In this document: positions 59,275-64,000 of the stretch, in pieces | How the letters are laid out: every line of letters starts with the position of its first letter | Numbering within the stretch: position 1 is the first letter of the stretch | NCBI GenBank assembly: GCA_021234155.1 | Contig: JAJEKV010000085.1 | Location: 1,018,800-1,082,799, forward strand | From: Isoetes taiwanensis | Lineage: Eukaryota; Streptophyta; Lycopodiopsida; Isoetales; Isoetaceae | Reading direction: 5' to 3' | DNA length: 64,000 nucleotides | Translations under genes and position numbers: made by a program | Notes under the pieces: model-generated | What the model saw: only the letters and a program-made list of their open reading frames with translations | Told to the model about the DNA's origin: nothing | The model's database searches: none

Positions 59275-60618
59275 TTATTTTGATTCTGCCACAAATTCAA
59301 GTGTGATTGGACTGCTGTCATCCAGAGATATTACTCGATTGCCACCCTTAGTAATGGAGTATTCATCCATGTAGGTATGTTGATTTAACTCCTTTTCCCG
59401 GCTTTCCCCAGGTGTAACAGGCTGGGTTTGAACTGTTCTAGCATTCTTTGGATCATTCATGTTCCTTGGGGGCATCCGAGGAGTAATACTAGTGGCAGTA
59501 CTGTATGTCCTGCTAATGTTGGAATAAGCCTTAGTTTGAAATGTAGGGCGTGCTCCAGATCCCTGTTTTCTCAAGAAAGATATAGGCTTAATCATTTTTT
59601 GGCTGATATCCGCAAGTTTATCATTCCCAAACATTGCCTTGAGGTCTCCTTCTGGTTCCTTTGTAAATACAATGGTCATTTCAAATAAAATCTTTCTGAC
59701 TTCAAGATATGACATATATGCTAGTACAGCAAGTTTTACAGTGATATTTAGGAATTTGGTTATGCATACCATCTTTTCTATTGCAGTAGTATTTGGAAAA
59801 ATTTCCTCCATGTGGTTTAGTACAAACCATATGGCTTGATCAAACCATACAATGCCGCTCCCACATGAATCATCATTTTTCTTCTTTCCATATTTATGTT
59901 TCTCACGCCTGCATTTGAAATATGGACAATTGGTTCTCCAAAACCTCTTCAAGTAAAAATCGTTTCTTTCTTCATTAGGAAAAGCCATGTGACCTTTCTA
60001 GCATATCTGGATACCATTGTTCTTGCTGCAAGGCAGTCCTAATGTCCCCATGTCGAATGGTATATCAGCATCCAATCTATTGAAATACTTTTCTAACTTA
60101 TGTGCAGCAGCATTTGCAGCCCTGATTTCATCTTTTGTAATCCCAGCAAGTTGAATCCATGTATTAATATCCATAGGAGCTAAGGCGCCAAAGTTTTGAC
60201 TTCTCCATATTGCATTATCATAAGCAGCACCATAACATTCCACGGTCTGCTCAATAATAGTAGGAAAACAAGAGGAATTGGCCAAAGTTAAATTTGGTAC
60301 CTTGTCACCTGTAAGTTTGATGACTTCATTGAACATACTCTCCTCCTGTGTGTTATCAGTCTGGAATTCATCATCAATCAGATCTTTATCAGAAAATAAG
60401 CATAGGTCTTCTCTCACAGATGTGTCATTGTCTTCCTCCTTACTGAAGGACCTTGGTATAATGTCATTGGCATCTTCTAAAACCATGATTCCAGCCATAA
60501 ATCTTTCAGCCATCATATCCTCTTCACAAGTCCTACTATATAAGACTGATTCCATATCATTGTAAGTATTTTGCAGAATCTTCTTACATTTGGTGAACTC
60601 GAAGTTGGTCTTCTTCAT
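59275..60618 (-). pseudogene. ORF1 of the Penelope-like element, one in-frame TAG
   Basis: About 448 codons in one frame, broken only by TAG at 60,000-59,998 (context TGC TAG AAA). The first half is acidic (SFSKEEDNDTSVREDLCLFS) with an Ala-rich helix-like part (ITKDEIRAANAAAHKLEKYF). The second begins MAFPNEERNDFYLKRFWRTN, then CPYFKC and a basic KHKYGKKKN, a long hydrophobic-helical region and a polar tail. No zinc knuckle, GIY-YIG or known domain is seen. By position it may be a Gag-like RNA-binding or accessory protein. Open frames continue upstream of 60,618 with a shift near 60,700. Confidence 0.6.
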
Positions 60619-62133
60619 TAAATGGTAAAGTTTAAACCATGCGCTTAACCCTAAGAAAGTTACAGAAGATTTGGCTTTATCCAGCAGATTTACCTCTTTG
60701 AATAATATAAAAGAGTGAGTTGGGGCTAAGTTTTACGTGCTCACTGTATTTGAACAGTTTAACCTCCTTGATCCATTGGCAGTTCTCATCTTGCTCATTA
60801 TTTAGGCACTGCATTGCATCATCATATATTTGTTAGTCAAAGTTTATACACCTGAAATCTGCTAACCAGAATCAATGTCACTGGTAAAACCAATGAGTTG
60901 GAAAGAATAAAAAAACCTTTTACATCTACTCTGGACCTTTATGGGGACCATCCTAGACGTTTAACATTAAAGATCTAGAGACCAATAATGCTACAATATG
61001 AAACCTCATACATATATAGGTGTCTTATATCTATGAGCACAGATCTGGTTACAAGAATGTTCAATATTCCATATATATTCCATATAAGCAAATACATTTT
61101 ACATCTCTAGTTACTGAAAGATGTAAGACAACTAAATTTTATTTTTTATCAATAGTAAACTGGAGTTTTAAACCGTATACTGCAAGTAGAATACAACTTG
61201 CATCATATTTACTGTTTTGAGGAAGTATCATCCAGAAATTTTGCACAAACATATCAATTGGAAGTATACATTGCAGGGAGCAGAAATTCCTGTTACCTGC
61301 ACCACAACGAACAAAAAACAAGCGTTAATACGGTTGCTTATGAACATGGTAGCAGGTGTCATAAGAATTTCTGGGTTTATAGCCCTTCACCCTGCTTGTA
61401 AACCACAAACAGTTATAAAGGCATAAATACACACATTTAACAATGCTAGACTATGCTCCTAAAGTCTAGAATGTTAAATTAATTAATCTTTGTTATTCCC
61501 TGGCTACATGGAATCACAAAAGATAAGTACATCATTATTCTATCATTCTTTTACCATAGTAGTTATATCTGTAGCCAGTAGACCTGCAACAGCATTTTTA
61601 TTTTAGCCAACCTCCAATACTATTCATGGAAGATCTATTCTAAGTAAATTTCTTAAATCCTTTCCTTATTGTAATTATTTCTATTTCTGTCCATAATAGA
61701 GAAGATTATTGCAGCCAGACCAGTTTTAAGTCAAGGCTTGTATTAAAATATGTACCACAGTCATAACTAAAACATTATACTCAGATCTGCAATAATGTAA
61801 ATTATTTCACTAAATTATCACTTAGATTTGCAGCTAGTAGATTAGCAGCAGCTATTATACTTCAGCCCTGACCCCTAGTTGTGTGCATGGAAGATCTATT
61901 CTAAGCTATTTCCATAAATCATTCCATATTGTAAATATTTGTATTTCGGTCCCTAATATAGACAATCACTACAAGCAGACCAGCTTCCAGCCTAGGCATG
62001 CATCAAAATGAATAGGTCTGTCCTAGCCCAAACAAACATTATTATCAGATCTGCAATAATGAACACTTTACAAGTATTTCACCAACTTAACAGATCCAAT
62101 AGTAGAATTCTATTATAATACTACATTAGTCTT

Positions 62134-62529
62134 TCAAATCCTAGAATCCATATGATCCCAAACCTGGTTAGCTCGATTTGGCATGCTGGCCTGAGGATCC
62201 GCCTCCCTAGTGGCTTTGGCTTTGGTATTTGCCATATCAAGTTGTTTGCTAAATCCAGCTTCATCCATATTACTATTGGTATTCATAACACTTGCTTGAG
62301 TCATCTGCAGATCAGGCTGCTGCTCTACATTCTGCATATTGTCTCCATGAATTTCTCCACCTTCAGTAGTAGGTGAAAGCCCAGGAGCCATTTCTTTCTC
62401 CTTGCTGCTGCTTGCAATCAGTGCAGGCTTATGAAACTGAAAAACCTTCAATCTTTTGGCCATGCCATTCTCCTCCTCCTGCAACTTCTTCCTGGTGACC
62501 ATATTGAGATCACCCTTTCTTCTGCCCAT
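62134..62529 (-). CDS. Hypothetical 131-codon ORF inside R3
   Basis: Same frame as 55,765-56,160, again uninterrupted and opening MGRRKGDLNMVTRKKLQEEE. In this upstream repeat it would be the first ORF of the element transcript, about 1.5 kb before ORF1. Function unknown. Confidence 0.45.
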   Translation of the reverse strand: MGRRKGDLNMVTRKKLQEEENGMAKRLKVFQFHKPALIASSSKEKEMAPGLSPTTEGGEIHGDNMQNVEQQPDLQMTQASVMNTNSNMDEAGFSKQLDMANTKAKATREADPQASMPNRANQVWDHMDSRI

Positions 62530-62647
62530 GCATACACTATACTAATCAGAGCTTACGAAAGCATCTTTATGCCATAGCTGATCTTGGAATTCGGCTTCAA
62601 AGAAACCTCCTTATATGCTATTTTCAGGTTAAGATCAGTCCTTACCT

Positions 62648-62694
62648 GGGAGGACATTACACCCGAAGGTGTTTCCGGTCGTCAAGTCCAGTCC
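62648..62694 (-). ncRNA. Hammerhead-like RNA fold in R3
   Basis: Same fold as in R2 (56,283-56,329). One outer stem base differs, leaving the UUCG hairpin, GAA and UUGACGA elements unchanged. Confidence 0.35.
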
Positions 62695-62913
62695 ATCCAC
62701 GATGATAGTTTAGGTTTTGTTTGTTTCTATTTTGTGGGATATTTAGACCATTGAGTTTTAGCCCTAACACATATTCCATAGTTTCACAACAATGAAAGTG
62801 CCCCTTATAGTTCCATGCTCTCACACATAGGTTATTATTTAAACCATGTATTCACTTACACTGATCCTATTACCATGCTTAACATAATATAAAAAAAAAA
62901 AAAAAAAAAAAAA

Positions 62914-64000
62914 CCCAGCCTGAACTAGTAAACCTAGACCAGACACCTGCCTCAGTCAATCCCTTGGCAGTATTATCATCCTACTACCAGTATGAGCATT
63001 TCTGGCATAGTATCCTTTTACCCATTTTTACTTGTTCATTCTTGTATTTTCAGCCAATATAGCATTTGGTCATCCATAAAGTAACAGCAAAATCTTATTA
63101 TTTCAACAGAAATACTTTTCTTATCATTAATATCTCGTCAATATTTAAGCATTTCAATATGTATTGATCATAGATCATTGCAATAAGCAATTATCCAATA
63201 AACCTCCTATTGATCCAATATCTGGAGACTAATGTAGCAGATAGTATTGTAATTACAAGTTTGATCTTTCCTAGTCACAGACTCTTGCTAGAAAGCAAAG
63301 CTAAAATGATAATATTCTGAAAAAACCCGTTTGTCAATGTGAACTTCTTAGTGACAAGCTTCCGCAAAAAAGTGAGCAAGATCTCCATCATTCTTCCAGG
63401 CAAATCCAACTACAAAAGCAAAGGGAACAATGGGAAGAAAATCCCGCAGTACCCCGTTAGCGTGAAAACGGTATCAGGGCAAGGGCCAAAAGGTACATTG
63501 GGATTTTCAGTTCATCACTGATTACCCATTGTGCCTTTTGCCCTTCTAGCCAAATTTAACTAAAAGAATAGAAAGAGAAATTTTATGCAACTGCTCAAAC
63601 AAATGTAAATTCTGTAACAAATAGATTGCTGCTGCTATCTATGCATTTATATCAGGGCACTGCATGCTACGGTTCTACATATCAACCCCAGCAACAATAC
63701 ATGTGTGGTTTTTTGTTTTTGTCTGCAATACTCTTATCCAGGAAGAGTATGCTATTATTCTGAAGAGCATAAATTGCTCTTGGAACCTAACAAACAACTT
63801 CTAGAAATAAGAAACTAGAAGTTCTTATTTAGTGAATCGAATACATTCCATGTATATTGTAGAAGAATGAATTCAAAAACATATTATAAAAACCTGAATA
63901 TAATCTGGAGACTATGAAGGATGTGATCATCTGTATCGTCCTCCAAGCATCTGCAGAATGAAGTGAGCATCTATAGAATACTCCAGGTGCATGCAATGTA
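62914..64000. other. Right edge of window, no gene recognised
   Basis: AT-rich DNA without an open frame that shows a domain. A short pair AGAGTATGCTATTATTCTGA / GAAGAGCATAA near 63,745 is not distinctive. Confidence 0.5.

Larger units (their letters stand above)
54538..62913 (-). mobile_element. Penelope-like retroelement (CxC-type reverse transcriptase) with pseudo-LTRs
   Basis: On the minus strand the order is R3 (62,913-60,907), ORF1 (60,618-59,275), a MITE, ORF2 with the reverse transcriptase (58,716-56,648), then R2 (56,528-54,538). The two R copies are about 2.0 kb, direct and nearly identical, and end in A-rich tracts on the plus strand. ORF2 motifs match the Chlamys/Naiad type of Penelope-like elements: CxC, a DKG-like motif and RT with RYIDDL. 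No GIY-YIG endonuclease is visible. ORFs carry few disabling changes, so the insertion is fairly young. Confidence 0.75.
60907..62913 (-). repeat. Terminal-repeat R3 (upstream pseudo-LTR)
   Basis: Nearly identical direct repeat of R2. The outer end carries a long A run on the plus strand (62,889-62,913), where R2 has only five A. Both are followed by CCC(T/A)GCC. No target-site duplication could be seen. Confidence 0.93.

Noticed and set aside
54538-62913. Classifying the 54.5-62.9 kb element as an ordinary LTR retrotransposon or DIRS element
   Set aside because: No protease, integrase, RNase H or tyrosine recombinase is seen; RT motifs and the CxC/DKG-like block fit Penelope-like elements better.

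Overview
This window comes from a nuclear genome of a land plant, and one with much repeated DNA. Three things show this: an intact AT-hook/PPC transcription-factor gene of the AHL family (36.3-37.2 kb), a decayed laccase gene with plant-type introns (49.1-50.6 kb), and Ty1/copia elements primed by initiator Met-tRNA. The rest is mostly nested transposable elements in AT-rich DNA. A large-genome plant such as a gymnosperm or fern would fit, but the sequence alone does not settle the lineage. I see only one protein gene likely to be intact (AHL).

Layout. 1-2.7 kb: a LINE with its 5' part inverted. 2.76-8.33 kb: two near-identical 2.34-kb direct repeats 3,236 bp apart. 8.33-9.73 kb and 20.0-20.8 kb: two copies of a retroposon family whose poly(A) lies on the minus strand. 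9.8-10.9 kb: exon-like remains of an unknown gene. 11.9-19.4 kb and 43.1-48.4 kb: two copies of one ancestral block that carries a decayed minus-strand protein gene. Comparing them reveals three insertions exactly: an 841-bp DNA element (12,724-13,564), a complete copia element (13,773-19,179) and a 3,996-bp inverted-repeat element (44,322-48,317). 22.0-24.6 kb: a broken transposase-like gene, pierced by a MITE and followed directly by a truncated second copia element. 27.6-35.8 kb: no gene recognised, only microsatellites. 36.3-37.2 kb: AHL. 40.9-43.1 kb: a probable Helitron. 49.1-50.6 kb: laccase pseudogene with a LINE tail inside.

The most unusual part is 51.6-62.9 kb. A minus-strand retroelement has a reverse transcriptase preceded by a CxC motif and a DKG-like motif (here DKA). 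These features fit the Penelope-like clade described as Chlamys/Naiad. It has a separate upstream ORF1, no GIY-YIG endonuclease that I can find, and two 2-kb direct terminal repeats (pseudo-LTRs), with a third partial repeat nearby. Each full repeat holds a hammerhead-like fold. A MITE family with 4-bp target duplications has inserted into this element and also into the transposase-like gene at 22 kb.

Most coding regions here are broken. Where ORFs are interrupted I describe the breaks and do not reconstruct the protein. Family assignments rest on motifs read by eye; no database search was possible.
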